In this document: one piece after another, positions 10,805 to 22,472 of the stretch
Layout of the letters: each line of letters opens with the position of its first letter
Position numbering within the stretch: position 1 is the stretch's first letter
Made by a program: the position numbers and the translations under genes
Notes under the pieces: model-generated
Told to the model about the DNA's origin: nothing
What the model saw: only the letters and a program-made list of their open reading frames with translations
Database searches by the model: none
Assembly: GCA_015501605.1 (NCBI GenBank)
Contig: JADNRZ010000004.1
Location: forward strand, 2,232,001 to 2,296,000
DNA: 64,000 bases
Source: Panaeolus papilionaceus
Taxonomy: Eukaryota > Basidiomycota > Agaricomycetes > Agaricales
Reading direction: 5' to 3'

Positions 10805-13598
10805 TCACCGCACTACGCTCAATCCACTTTCCAAATTTCGTCTCTTGTCCCTAGGATGAATAGGGATGATTTCAACTGTCCACCCTGAAGACCGAGAAAT
10901 CGCACAATTACGCACAGGTTTCATCTTCCCCTTGTGGGTAGAGTGCGGCTGATACGCAAGCCCAAATCTCAGAGTTTCAACAAAATCGGATGATGACGGG
11001 CCCCGGACAACACCCTCGTCCACCTCGTCCTCAAAGATGAGCCCGTCCCCCATGATCTCAAATCCTCCTTCCGCACCTTTAGAAATTCTGTTCACATTGT
11101 GAACCCACTGATCAAGTCTCTCGTGTTTTGTTACAGCTTCATCATCCTCGTCGGAATCTTCGTCAAACCATGTCGAAGACAAGCAAGATGTAAGCACCTC
11201 CGTAGCAGGCTGTGGAGCTCTCGATGCGTAAATCTGGGCGTATGCGTTTGCTTCAGCTCGATTGACCTATTAGGTGATAGTGGTGTGAGTGAAGAGTATT
11301 CGACAGGTTACCCTAACTCACTTCTTCCTGATGACGAACGTTGACATCTCCATCTTCATCATACAGAAGGCATCGATCAGTGGATGTTACAGAATCTCCC
11401 TGTGGATTGATAGTCAGAGGCTAACATATTTAGAATTCACTGAGTGAACAGACTCCTTGTTGGAAGTGGTCGTATTTGACAATCGTAATGTCTTGTCTGC
11501 AGATGTAGCAGACAAGGGTACTACACCGTGGGCACTTCATTTTATTACACTGGCGTGAGAGTTAGACAGATTCAAAGTGCGCATCAACGCAGTGAACTAT
11601 ATTTGGAACCCTGCGACGTACCCCTGCTTCCTTGACAAACGCTTAAGGGACCCTCAAACGGTTAGCAATTGGAATGGCGCAAATTTACTGCAAGGCTGTA
11701 CTTACATGTAGTACACTTAGGGCAGTTTCTCTTCAGGGCGTTACCTGCGCACACAGAGTGGTGATGCCCAATCCCTGTGATGGCCGAGTTCAAGTCCCAC
11801 GGTGTCACAACCGCCTAGGGGCTTCATATCTTGAATCAGGTGGCTCCTGCTTTACACAACACGATTCTGAAACTTTTGTGGGGTGAATTCCCTTCTAATA
11901 TTCAATATGCACGACTCTATAAGATTTTTTTATTTAAAATGTGCAAGGGAAAAAAGAAAATCATAGATATATGCAAAATCCCTGCCAAATTTGACATCAA
12001 AACCCACGTCATGAGGAACTTGTTGGAAACACCTTTCTGAGCTTCGTGTTGCAGAGCAAAGTTGTTTGGATAAGTAGTTTGAAGGTCACTATAAGAGCAA
12101 AATATTTAAATTTGCTTGTATAAGGTTAGATTGCACCCCAAGAAGGGCTGTTTAAGGTACTTCGAGGGGCATTATAAATATTCTGCTCTTATAGCATTGT
12201 TCAGAATTTAAAAAAACATACGGCTATGGTATTCATCTGGCAACAGAAGTTGCATCCGTCTCCATCCTCTTCTAGTTAACACTGATATGAAGTGCAGTCT
12301 GGTCCTTTAAATAATTATATAGAAATATAAAATTCGGCTGTTTGACCAAGGAAATAGCTTTTCTAGAATACATTCTACCTGTCTCAAAACATTTTGTGGC
12401 AATATGTTGCGGGGCTGTTGAGAATTTCAAGAAACAGTTAGGTGTCTGTGGACAGATTATGATTGATCATAGCATCTGTGGCTGTGCGCACAGCGGATCA
12501 GACTCCCAAGATGCGCTGATTTGATGGAGAAAGACAGTGATCAGGGGATTTTAGTGTCACTACATTATATTTCCGTTGAAAAAATATGTACGCGAGTGTA
12601 TTATCCATATGCGAGTGTATTTCACCAAAAATTACAGGGGATTATATATGTTTCGAGGGCCCATTGACCTGATTCGAAAAATGGGTGTAAATGTCACAGC
12701 GAGTCACAGAGTTGTGACAGGCCTTGGTCCGCGGCCATCATAGGGATTGGGCATCACCACACAGAGTGTTACAACGAGCAGTTGACGTACTGATGTCCGA
12801 GGAAGTTGGACTTACTCATCGCTTCCTCGACAGCATGCTGAGTGCGGTCATCAACGTCTATAATCGGAACTATTAGATAGTGCAGTTTGGTTGAATGGTT
12901 GTTGGAATGATCATACCAGAGCAGTAGAGTGGCCAATGATTCTTCTTTTTGCAATGTCGACAGCTGACAATTCCGCATTGGTCCGTGTTCATACAACGAA
13001 ACCTAGCATCAGTGTAGCTTTCGTCGAGAACCATCTTGAATTCGCAGAAGGGACATGATTCAAGACCTGTCAGACCTGCGTTCTCTATTTGCTTTATTTG
13101 GGTAACCTTCTCGTACAGCGCATAGAGCTTCGGGGACAGGGAGGCTTTTACCATGGATTCGGGAAGAGGGATACGGCATGGAGAAGCAGTGTCAGAACTT
13201 GCTGCAATGCATTGAAGCTGGCATGAGAATTGGGATAGCTCGACGGATGCGTACTCGTTGAGACAGGATACGCAGAATGGGTGATTGGAAGGACAGTACA
13301 CAATGTCAACCTGGTTAATAAAACTGCATTATTGATCTGTATGTACGCGCAGACAAAAATATCTCACAATGTCCTGTTCGATATAGCAACATTGGCAGGT
13401 CTGTACAATGGACGCATCTTCATCGCTCTCCATACTGTCGCTTGTGCTGTTCATCCAGGTGTGCATGGCTAGACCGGTACTCTGGGTTCTGCGACACCGA
13501 GTCCGGGTTCGGTGACGGAATCCAACGTCAATTGGAATAATGGAGTAAATAGCGTTTGCTATGTCCTTCCGAGAGCGAGAGAAGAAACTAAGTAGCAT
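10805..13598 (-). CDS. RBR (RING-IBR-RING) E3 ubiquitin ligase, RNF216/Triad3-like
   Basis: RBR ligases take ubiquitin from an E2 onto a RING2 cysteine and then onto the substrate. Eight exons chain in frame to 457 aa: 13368-13598, 12917-13310, 12816-12869, 11706-11744, 11622-11641, 11454-11549, 11322-11399 and 10805-11266. RING1 starts QTCQCCYIEQD and continues CPSNHPFCVSCLNEY. The linker FPES-like/LSPKLYALYEKV and GLESCPFCEFKMVL then FRCMNTDQCG...SCRHCKK form the IBR region. RHAVEEAM-like QHAVEEAM and NCPKC...CNKMKCPRCSTLVCYICRQ form RING2, with the catalytic Cys candidate in CNKMKC. This order matches the RNF216 branch. The N-terminus before RING1 is short for the family, so upstream exons may have been missed. 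Intron 3 (11745-12815, counted after exon 12816-12869) is 1,071 nt because of a transposon insertion. Confidence 0.85.
11760..12758. mobile_element. 999-bp non-autonomous DNA transposon with 9-bp target duplication (MULE-like)
   Basis: Both ends carry an inverted repeat starting GGTGATGCCCAATCCC. It is one mismatch from perfect over about 27 bp, and looser similarity (TGTCACAAC) continues to about 55 bp. The element is flanked by the direct repeat ACACAGAGT at 11751-11759 and 12759-12767. A 9-bp duplication is the usual signature of Mutator-like elements. I see no transposase inside, so it must depend on an enzyme encoded elsewhere. It sits in an intron of the RBR ligase gene, between the likely branch point and the 3' splice site. 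Without it that intron would be 63 nt. The right part is AT-rich. Confidence 0.9.
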
Positions 13599-14491
13599 AA
13601 GTGACGGAATGAGTCTGGAGATATTATCGGTGGTTGTTATTGTCGCAAAAACATGAAGGGACCGGTTAAATATGCCTGGTTTCTGGCGTTATCAAGCTGT
13701 GTGTACCCTCACTTCTTGTCTGTGATGGAATCTAGCACGAGGAACTGACCAACTATTATTGCTCAGTTTAGACTAAACCGAGGATAATGTTATGTTGGTA
13801 TACTGCCTCTGGGCTGTGCCACAGCTAAATGAGTGCTTACTTTTTAATTTTAGAAGTAGCAATGTTGTGAAACGAGGATCCTTTTCTTATGAAATGTTGC
13901 TCAAAAACTATGGCATCACTTTTTTTTTAAGTCCTTTTAATATACCGATAACATATTTAGCAACAGTTCATACTAAATCTCAGTTTTTCAGTCCCTATTG
14001 TGAGGATTCACTTGGTTGGGCATGAGTGGAATGAGGAAACCCAAATGGTTTATAGTTAAATTCACCACATGTGGGATCTATATCACACACCCGGCAGTTC
14101 CAGTATATTGAAACGTAGTGGATTTCGAAACTTTGAAACGCGAGCATCAAGCAATGCGGAATTTCGGAACTGATTCAACGGCAGGTGTCGTGGCTGCGCT
14201 CCATTCTGAATCACGTGGGAAGGTTGAGCGGAAACGGAAGGTGCCACTCCAAATATGGGAAAAGACGGATCAAGGGAGGCCTCCTGGGCCAGGCAGCAAA
14301 CAGAACCGTCATGGTGGCTACATGGTGGAACTAAATGATGCACAACGAGTCAGGAAGGGCTGGGGATCAACCCAATGAGTGTTTTAAACTACTGAAGGAT
14401 CAGGACTGGAAGGTATGATTGCATGTCTTATCTGGTTTGCAAATCTCACTTTCTGTCTTGATGCAGGACTCCTGTGACCCAAGGATCTTAA
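13599..14491. other. intergenic, no clear gene
   Basis: A few short open frames occur (13792-14025; 14118-14378), but none has a recognisable motif or splice context. The left part would be the promoter of the RBR gene. Confidence 0.45.
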
Positions 14492-14990
14492 ATGGAAAAA
14501 TTCGACGACACGTTTGACGCCGAACTGAAATTTCTCAGGCGCTGGGGTAATCGTTACAAATCACTAGGCCAGGGTTCGCTTTCGGAAAGAATATATCGCT
14601 TAGTAATGAAACAGATGGGTTGTAGAGCTTTTCACGCTCCTGTAGTGTGATATGGCAATCTACTCGTGACACCCGAAGTTGTGGAGTTTAACGCAGAGGA
14701 GTTGGCGGGAAAAAACACTGCGTGACTTGACGAAATTCTTATGAAACAAAAGACAGAGATCACGGAGGATATCAGGGTTGGAGCCAATGAGTTATCGAAT
14801 CACTCTGCGGAATTCGCGCCCTTCAAAGATAGATAGCGTTCAGAACGCATTGAATTTCACCGATTAGTGCATTTGGCGACGACAACGAACACCACCTCCA
14901 CTACTGCACATAGCCGAAGCAACTCGAAAACGAAGCTGGATACGTTGAAGACGATGCTTGGACTCGCAGAGTCTATGAGCTTTTGAAAGT
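14492..14990 (+). pseudogene. C-terminal fragment of an AIG1/IRG-like GTPase (decayed copy)
   Basis: Read on plus, it gives MEKFDDTFDAELKFLRR, matching the first helices of the coiled-coil tail in the intact copy (IETFDNTFDSALKNLRA). It then gives MKQKTEITEDI...ELSNHSAEFAPFKDR, matching LKQKTEITQDL...SPEYKKLRDR. A late TSTTAHSRS stretch and KTKLDTLKTMLG match the end. Several stops and frame changes separate the pieces (for example TAG just after FKDR), and no GTPase domain remains. It lies opposite in strand to the neighbouring copy at 15465-16795, so the two form an inverted pair. Confidence 0.75.
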
Positions 14991-15464
14991 CCATAGTGAG
15001 ATCCTGCTGTCTATTATCAGCGGTCACGTAGACTCCCAACGATGTGTTTGTTCAGGTAGGTGGTCAAATTGTAAAGTCGTCTTACTAGTCTCATTTGAAT
15101 TAGAAAAATGAATATTGAACCGTCACCCAAAACCAGTAAAACTGAATAGGTGTTATTGCAATTAAAGTGAACAGTCGGGCTTGATCTTGATTGATGATGC
15201 ACAGATTTTTGTCCAATATTGAAATATCTTGGGATTACACGTCTAGATAATGTAGGTTTCGGCTGACTCAGCAAAGCAAACCTGGGATGGGCTACAATAT
15301 ATTGTAATTTTTTTTGGGTTTTGACGCCCATCTCAGAAGCATCACAAAATACAACAAAAAAGTAATGTTAAACACGATGAATGAAAACTCCGACGAAGGA
15401 GAAGTGTGCACGAAAAGTATACGATAAAGATTCAAGTGTGATCCTGAATACTATTAGGCACAAG

Positions 15465-16795
15465 CTAGATGCTGTTGATAAATTCGTAGATTTGGGGTAA
15501 ATTTACCGGTGGGTTATACACTATCCCCGATGCCGGTTGTGTCTGGGATAGGTCAGAGAAGTGAGTATTCCTCGCTGAAATGTGCGGCGAGAGGCATACC
15601 TTTCCCCTAGTGCTGGTGATTTCCTTCAAATTTGCCAGCCATCTCTCTAGATGTGCTTTGGAGCTGCTTAGCTCGTGTGAGGGGTTCGTGGTATCGATGG
15701 TCGTTGTCGATTCGGACGATCCAGGACGATCCAACTCTGCATGAACCGCATCTCTGAGTGCCTTGTACTCTGGACTGTAGGCCTGTAGCTCATCGGCCAC
15801 GTTTTTCAAATCATCCGTGATCTCGGTCTTTTCCTTCAGAAGCAACCTATCATACTCCGCATTCCGCATTTCAGCCGCCTGCTCCATTGCTTCTTCAACG
15901 TCCTTGAGACGCCCATCAAGGTTCTCGTATCGGTTTTGGAGAAGCTCAAAGGCCTTCCGGCCCATATCTGTATCCCGGATTACCATGCCCCCTTTCAAAG
16001 GGAGCTCCGACCCAATGACTGGCAATAGCGGTTCGAAGGCCCTCAAAATTTTCAATGCTGCCTCGAACGTCTTATCAAACATTTCGATTCGAGATCCTTG
16101 GTTGAGGAAGTTCTGATGCAAGTGGGCTTATTAGTTTGTTGAGGACGAATGAGTAAAAGTCCTACCTTCCAGTAGAGGTTCTTCAGACTTTCTAAACGAT
16201 GAGCTGCATGGGACTTCAACCTGTCGTTCCACATCTGGTCCCACATCGTGGTGACTAAGATTGTCCTGACCGCCGCCTTCGTCCCACACATCGCCTTAAA
16301 AATCTCCATGCCTTCTTGTTTACTGTGTGCCATACGTGGGAGGCTGATAGGGTGCATTGTAAATTATTCGATCCACTCTCCTGACCCTACTAAGATTGAC
16401 GAACAGAGCGACATTTGTATGATAGTTCGTCCGTGAAAAATTTCCCGTAAACACTCACCTCTTCCGCATCCACTCCCTGATTTGAAATAGGATGCGCATT
16501 TCTGATATACTTTTGTCGCAAAATCCAGGGACGTCGACAAGTATAATGGGTTTCTGTGTGAAAGTGTTAAGGTTTCGGTGTTCTATTCGATACGCCGCGA
16601 GTTCCAGGGTTCCAGCAGTCGACCCGGCCTTTGAGATGCCCACTATCTTTGGCCATTTGGTCGTTCTTTCTCCCAGGGTCTCTATAAACTTTGAAAGAAA
16701 ATGGAAAGGCTTTATCTTCAAGTATCATATACGGATGCCAAGGAGATAAAGCGACTTACGCTGCTCTTCCCAGCTCCAGTGGCCCCCATGAGGCT
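15465..16795 (-). pseudogene. AIG1/IRG-like P-loop GTPase, frameshifted copy
   Basis: Family: TRAFAC-class G proteins with a coiled-coil tail, common in mushrooms and of unknown role. Visible motifs are G1 MGATGAGKSS in the exon at 16761-16792, G3 DVPG in the next exon, TTMWDQMW in the G4 position, and then a long heptad-rich tail (15600-16112) ending at the exon 15465-15542. Compared with the intact copy at 29264-30959, there is one extra base near 16358 between VDRIIY and MHPIS, which breaks the frame. No exon equivalent to the family's N-terminal DDVSVI exon is recognisable upstream, where Plavaka sequence soon begins. The 3' flanks of both copies are similar, including a T-run followed by GGGTTT near 15310 and 29132, which points to a segmental duplication. 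Confidence 0.8.
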
Positions 16796-18269
16796 AAGGC
16801 GATGCGTTAGCATGTTAATGTCATGACCTCGACTGGAGACGTAGTCATCAGGAAAAAGCCGTTTTGCACATTCACCATATTTCAGCACATTTGATGTCGG
16901 TCACGAGGAATATACGTAATTGACTAAATTATTATTGATTATTCGGGTGGAAGTAACAGTGGATCAATATCGGGTTCTCATTATGTGGAATATGTTCAAT
17001 TATGTTAAATTATTGAAGATTGTGTGAACATTTGAAGTTGTTCGTAGAACTACTCTACACAGATGTAAGTCGATAGAAATGCTTATCTGTAAAGTCATTA
17101 ATATAAAAATTCCGACATTTATCAAGGACATTATTTGTGGTCCAAGCAGCTGGAGCCACTGGGCCAAATTTAGGGAATAGATGCACGCTACGACAAATGC
17201 GAGAGAGTGGAATGATGCTTCCAACATGGGTCCCTTCTGGAGTGGAAAGGGGAGACACCTCATATAAGAGGGTATTGTTGTGAGGGGAGTTACGAAGAGG
17301 AGAAAACCATTGAATATAAGCCAAATACTCGGGAATTTTATCCGATGAAACATCCATCCCAAAGAGTTCTGCACGGCATTTCTCAGGAATTGAGAAGATA
17401 ACTCGCACTCGACCAACAGAATGATTATCAACTCCAACGAGAGATACCTCATCAGTGTCGCTAATCCATGCTGTGTCAAATCTGGCAGGAACAGTTTGTT
17501 GACGGGTGTCCAACTGCTGTGGGCGAACGTGAATTATATCTGCAGTTGAGACTACTGATGTAATAGGATCCCTGCGCCGAAACTTCAGACGGTGCCATAC
17601 TGGGAGACGTCGGAATGGGATGCGCACTCCCCATATTAATTTTTCGACCTCTGTGGATGTGATTGACCCAGATGTCCTTGTGATGATAGCAAATCGAGCC
17701 AGTGCATTTCGGAAATGTGTTGCTCCGTAGCCGGTGTCACTGATTATGTCGTCCAAAGCCACAGCACGAAGTGTCGGGTTTTTGGTCAGGGTCATGACAC
17801 GGTCCATTTCAAGACCAGGTGGTTTCCAGTCCTCCACAAGAGGCATTACAGAGCCATCTAAGCGCCATTGGATGAAGCTAGAATGCTGGAGCACCTTCTC
17901 TTTTCGTTCCAGCCAAACAGTCATTTGTGAGTACTCGTCTTTATGGTTTGTCGAGCGATAAGCATCCTTGGCAAGATCAATGTGTAATCGCTCGGTGTAT
18001 TCAGTGTTGACATTGTCGGTGGTCCCAAAAAGCTTGATAAGCTCGACATAATGGTTTGCAAAGTGAAGCTTAGGTAACCGAAAACCTTCTCGTATTCCTA
18101 AGTCGGCGAAGATTTCTTTGTCATTGTGAAAACGCTTGAGAGATTCCTCCAAAAGTAAGAGTGAATCGTTGGAATGTATTGGTAGCTATGCCAGATATAC
18201 AAAGTCCAACATTGCCCGGACAGTACGAACAATACGGTGGTTGGATCCACCACCAGGAAGAGGGATATC

Positions 18270-21200
18270 TAGGCATGGGCACGGCTAACCCATGGGTGTC
18301 CAGAAGCTGACCCGTACCCGTACCCCAGAGGCACCCACACCCATAAACCCAAGGGTCAATGATCCTCGGGTTTGATGGGTCAGCCTGAACCCGCGGGTTG
18401 TTATACCCATCATCTTATTAGTATAATATCTCCACGAGTATTGCACCTGGGCTCTATTTTTTTGGTCCACACATAGCCAAAGGTCTAATCTAACTATTGG
18501 TTATAATGTCAGCGCCTAGAGTGAGGTGCCTCAATGTAGGGACAACCACAAATTTTGAGCTATCATAGAGCAATGATAATTACACATCACACCAGTCACG
18601 GTCACACTATCACAATTTTCAGTACGCCATACTGAATCTCAATGTTAAGGGAAGAGAACAACAAAAAATTATGAGGCAAAAATGCGACAATAAAATAATT
18701 CTATAACCTAGATAGCATCCCATCCCACTTTCAATTCCTCCATTTCCTCAATCTCCTCACAGTCATATTTAACTGGAGGCATCTGACCTACAGCAAGCAA
18801 GTCGTCGTTATTGATATAGTTGTGAGAGCTCCAGTTGCCTACACATAGAAGGGCACGAGTGGTGGCAGATGTCAAGCGGCTACGAACATGGGACAATAAA
18901 AGGCGACCCCGACTGAATGTCCTCTCGACTTCGACAGATGTAGCTGAGAAGAGTAATGAATAAATACTACAACTGTTGATAAAAGAGAGAACATACGTGG
19001 AATACTGAGATAGTCGAGTGCCATACGCGATAATTGAGGGTAGATGTGCCAACGTTCCACCCACCAGAGAAGAACATCATCAACCTGTTCTGTTTCAACC
19101 TCAAGATAGCGGTCAAGCTCACTCTTAGTGGAGGATGGAGCAGCGACAGAGGAAGAGAGAATGGTGTCGAAAATATTGGCTGTTTTTGATGGTACCTTTG
19201 AGACTAAAGTAAGTGACAACATCAAAATACTCTTGAGTTCAGCCAGAAACGCACCTGAGACTTGTTTCCCTCATCCTCTTCTCCTGATTCGTCCCCATTC
19301 TCTGGCCAAGAGCGATAATTAAGATCAAATTCTGCATGGACTAGCTCCTTAGCAGTAGCGATCCACTGAGGTTCCCATTTAGCATTGTCGAAGTACGTTG
19401 TCTTGAATTTGGGATGAAGAACTGCAAGTAAAAACATTAGAAAAATTAGAGAATAGAGAACAATTCAAATAAGCGTACTCATTGCAATGCGGTAGGTTTC
19501 AGCATCATCAGTACGTGAGTAGTACTGGTTAAGAGTCTTCTTTGCTAGACCTGAGGCTGTTCGGATTGCAGGTGAGAGTGCCTTGTCATTTGCTGATGTT
19601 GTGAGATGGTCGTTGATGTGGTCCATAATAGGAATCACATCGGCGATGCTGGCATTTGCACGAGAAAAGAAAAGAGTGGCATCTTTGAAGACCTAGAGGT
19701 GGTGACGTCGAGAGAAGGAGACAGATAGAAGAATAGAATAGGGAGTGAGTGACGATATTAAATAAGCAGACCATGGAATGTCACTCACCTTGAGAATGTC
19801 ACACATCTGTTTCACAACGACCCAATCACCACTACCTAACTCAAACTTCTCTCTCAAACCATTGCCCTCCACAGCGGTAAAACGCTCATACGCCTTCTGG
19901 TACTTGAAAACAAAAAGCAGCATATCGTATGTTGAGTTCCACCTTGTCCGAACATCCCGAGGAATAACCTTGACTGCCAGGTTGAGTTCTTCAAGACACT
20001 CCTTCCATGCAGGGAGCAACAATGTCGTCGAGTTGATGGTTTTGAATGATACCTTGCGAATCTGAAAATATATATATGGTAAGCTCCAGTTTATTTGAGT
20101 GAAGATAACATACCTTAGCTAAGATTCTTCGAACAGGAAGGAGACTCTCTTCAGCGGCTTCTCGCTCAGCCCATGTAAGTGCATCCAATTCTTGCTCCCA
20201 TCCATCGCTGGCGTCATCAGGAAGGGAATTGACCATCTTCCTTAGGTATGCCTCCTCTGCAGCCTGTTCTTCAGCATCGGGATCCTCAAAGATATCAGCA
20301 TCATGTTCGTTTGCGGCATCACCCTCATCATCATCACCATTACCTCTCCTTGTCGACTTTGGAGCATCAAACTGTCGGATAAAGGTCTGCACTACCAAGT
20401 TGACAACATGAAGAAAACACCGAGTGTGGTTTAGGCGGCTGAACGCTGGAAGCCGGGCTTCTAGCTTTTGAACCATGACATCGTTGTTTGTTGCATTATC
20501 GCAGGTATTGGTAGCGACGACCATTTTCAGTACCAGTTGTTGGAGTTGGGTGATAGAATGCATAAATGGGCGAGTTCCACTTCTTCATCATGCGCGCTAT
20601 TGTAAATGTCAGCTCATAATTGCATCGTAATAGATCCTGTCACTCACTCAACTCCTCTTCTGGTGTCTCCTCATCGGGGGCTTCAATAATAATCGGTTCG
20701 TCATCTTCTTCGCTATCGTCCAACATTGAATCCGCATCTTCGTCAGGTATTTCAACCATGGTCACCCTCTTGGATTTTGCAGATGCAGCCTAGAACACAT
20801 GTAAGTACAATTTACTCATCACAAAATCCATTTACTCACTTGTGTCTTTTTGCCAGGTGGAGCAGCACCTGATGGCGCAACGACCTGTGTGGAGCTTGTG
20901 GTAGCAGTCACCTTCGTCTTCTTCTTTGGGCTGAGCGCTGACTTCACCTTCGCCTTAACTGCTGCGACCTTGTCTTTGACCGATGCCAGTGTCGTCCTGG
21001 ATGATACCTAATGGGTAGATAGTAAGTAATTATCATCAGAGCATAAAGAATATAGTACTAACGGTACCCTTTTCACTCTCATTGTCTGATTCAGCCCTGG
21101 CATCTTTTTTCCGCTTTTTTGGTATCAAAGATTCCATTGCTTCTCTCACATTCTCCTTCAGGGTTCGTTTTCTCATGGGTCGACCATTGGGTCCCATGCC

Positions 21201-22472
21201 AGTGCTGGGGTCCATGTTGGCTTCTGACTGATATTACGACGCTTCAAATTGATTGAATGTATAGATAATAAGATGCTGTTTTTTATTTTTTTTATTTGCA
21301 CATATACATATCTGCTACGCATTCAGAGATTCATGGTGGCTGATTCAACTAGCCAGTTTTAACCTTATGTAATATTTTTGGTGTTGTGGGTCTATGGTGC
21401 CGCCAGCCTCGTCACCACCACTTTTGTACAAAAGAAATAACGTGATCAAATTTAGCCCGTTTTTAAATTCTTTTGGTAAAAGTGATGCTTTCGATGATAG
21501 GAACAAAATGTCCAGAGCGATTTTGATTTGGAGCAAAACTGACCGAGTTTGAATTTTCGGTGCACCCCAAATTGGCGTGCTTACAAATGTGCTCATGTAA
21601 TCGGTCAAAATTACCATATATAGTAGTATTTATCTTATCTATTATCAAAGCGAGCACCAACAGTTACCATGAGATGAGATGCAAACCTGGTCGAGCTGTA
21701 GAGCTGGACTTGGGCCCGAGCATATGAAACATTGAGACCATCACGATATGCATTCACCCAGCGCATCTTGTGGTTTTGCCATTTCCGTATGAGAATGACA
21801 TCCACAAAAGCCAACGCTTTTGGCATGTTTTCTTGAAGTGTCTGAAAAGTATAATCACAGTGATTTCGGAGCCTATCTGTATCCCTATCATGGTCTAACC
21901 CCCCCCCCATCCCATCCTGTGTGTCCAGTTGTTGTGGTGCGTCATCCGTTCTCGCACCAGACTCAGGCCCTAAGTCAGCAGTGAGTTCAATCTCTTCCGA
22001 GTGCTTGTTATGTTGACGAAATGACCGCGCATGGGCTGCAGATAATTTTCGCCAGAGTTTAGAACGACCCATCAAGATTTAGAAGTGGTGGATAAGGATG
22101 ATATTTGAGTTGAAGTGTGGTTAGTCTCGAAAAAATTGTAATTTCATTATTATTACTAGGAATGTATATCTACATATACCCACTTGCCCCGAAATTATAT
22201 TTTATTTCAAAAAAACACATGTAACATTTGATCTCGCAGATGCATGTTACGAGTCGAGAAACCGCAAGTGCGCGCATCGGCTACTTGGCAGCCGGTAGCC
22301 GGCAACCTCAAGTCAATTCCTCAGCCAAATTGGCGTCTACACAAAAGTAGTGGTGACTAGGCTGGCGGCACCATACATGGGTCTTGGGTCGCCTAAGTTC
22401 GATCCGTACCCGTACCCGAATGAACCCATACCCGCAACCCACACGGGTTAGCCTGACCCGTGCACATGCCTA
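18270..22472. mobile_element. hAT-superfamily transposon, 4,203 bp, 8-bp target duplication
   Basis: The left end starts TAGGCATGGGCACGG and the right end reads TAGGCATGTGCACGG on the opposite strand, forming short inverted termini. Subterminal GTACCCGTACCC-type repeats occur at both ends (about 18305-18325 and 22400-22415). The flanks carry an exact GGGATATC duplication at 18262-18269 and 22473-22480. An 8-bp duplication is the hAT signature. It is inserted in the coding frame of a Plavaka transposase. Its own transposase is on minus and is internally deleted. Confidence 0.93.
18708..21215 (-). pseudogene. hAT transposase with internal deletion
   Basis: The gene starts MDPSTGMGPNGRPMRKR at 21215 and ends at the stop at 18708. 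The C-terminal half is well kept: CDNATNND (first catalytic Asp block), DVRTRWNSTYDML, and the dimerisation block SATSVEVERTFSRGRLLLS with the catalytic Glu region, ending near LLCVGNW. The BED-like zinc finger near 20490-20590 is cut. KKWNSPIYAFYHPTP...GRRYQY runs in one frame and hits a stop, while the CDNATNND frame begins immediately after it in another. The several hundred residues that normally separate the finger from the catalytic core are absent. This looks like an internal deletion with a frame change, so the copy should not be autonomous. Confidence 0.8.

Noticed and set aside
16800..16900. Minus-strand frame running straight into the P-loop of the 15465-16795 GTPase (GECAKRLFPDDYVSSRG)
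   Set aside because: It is open and contains a GE...DD pattern loosely like the family's N-terminal exon, but the residues between do not match and a CTTAG splice acceptor sits at the expected place. I treat it as intron or foreign sequence.
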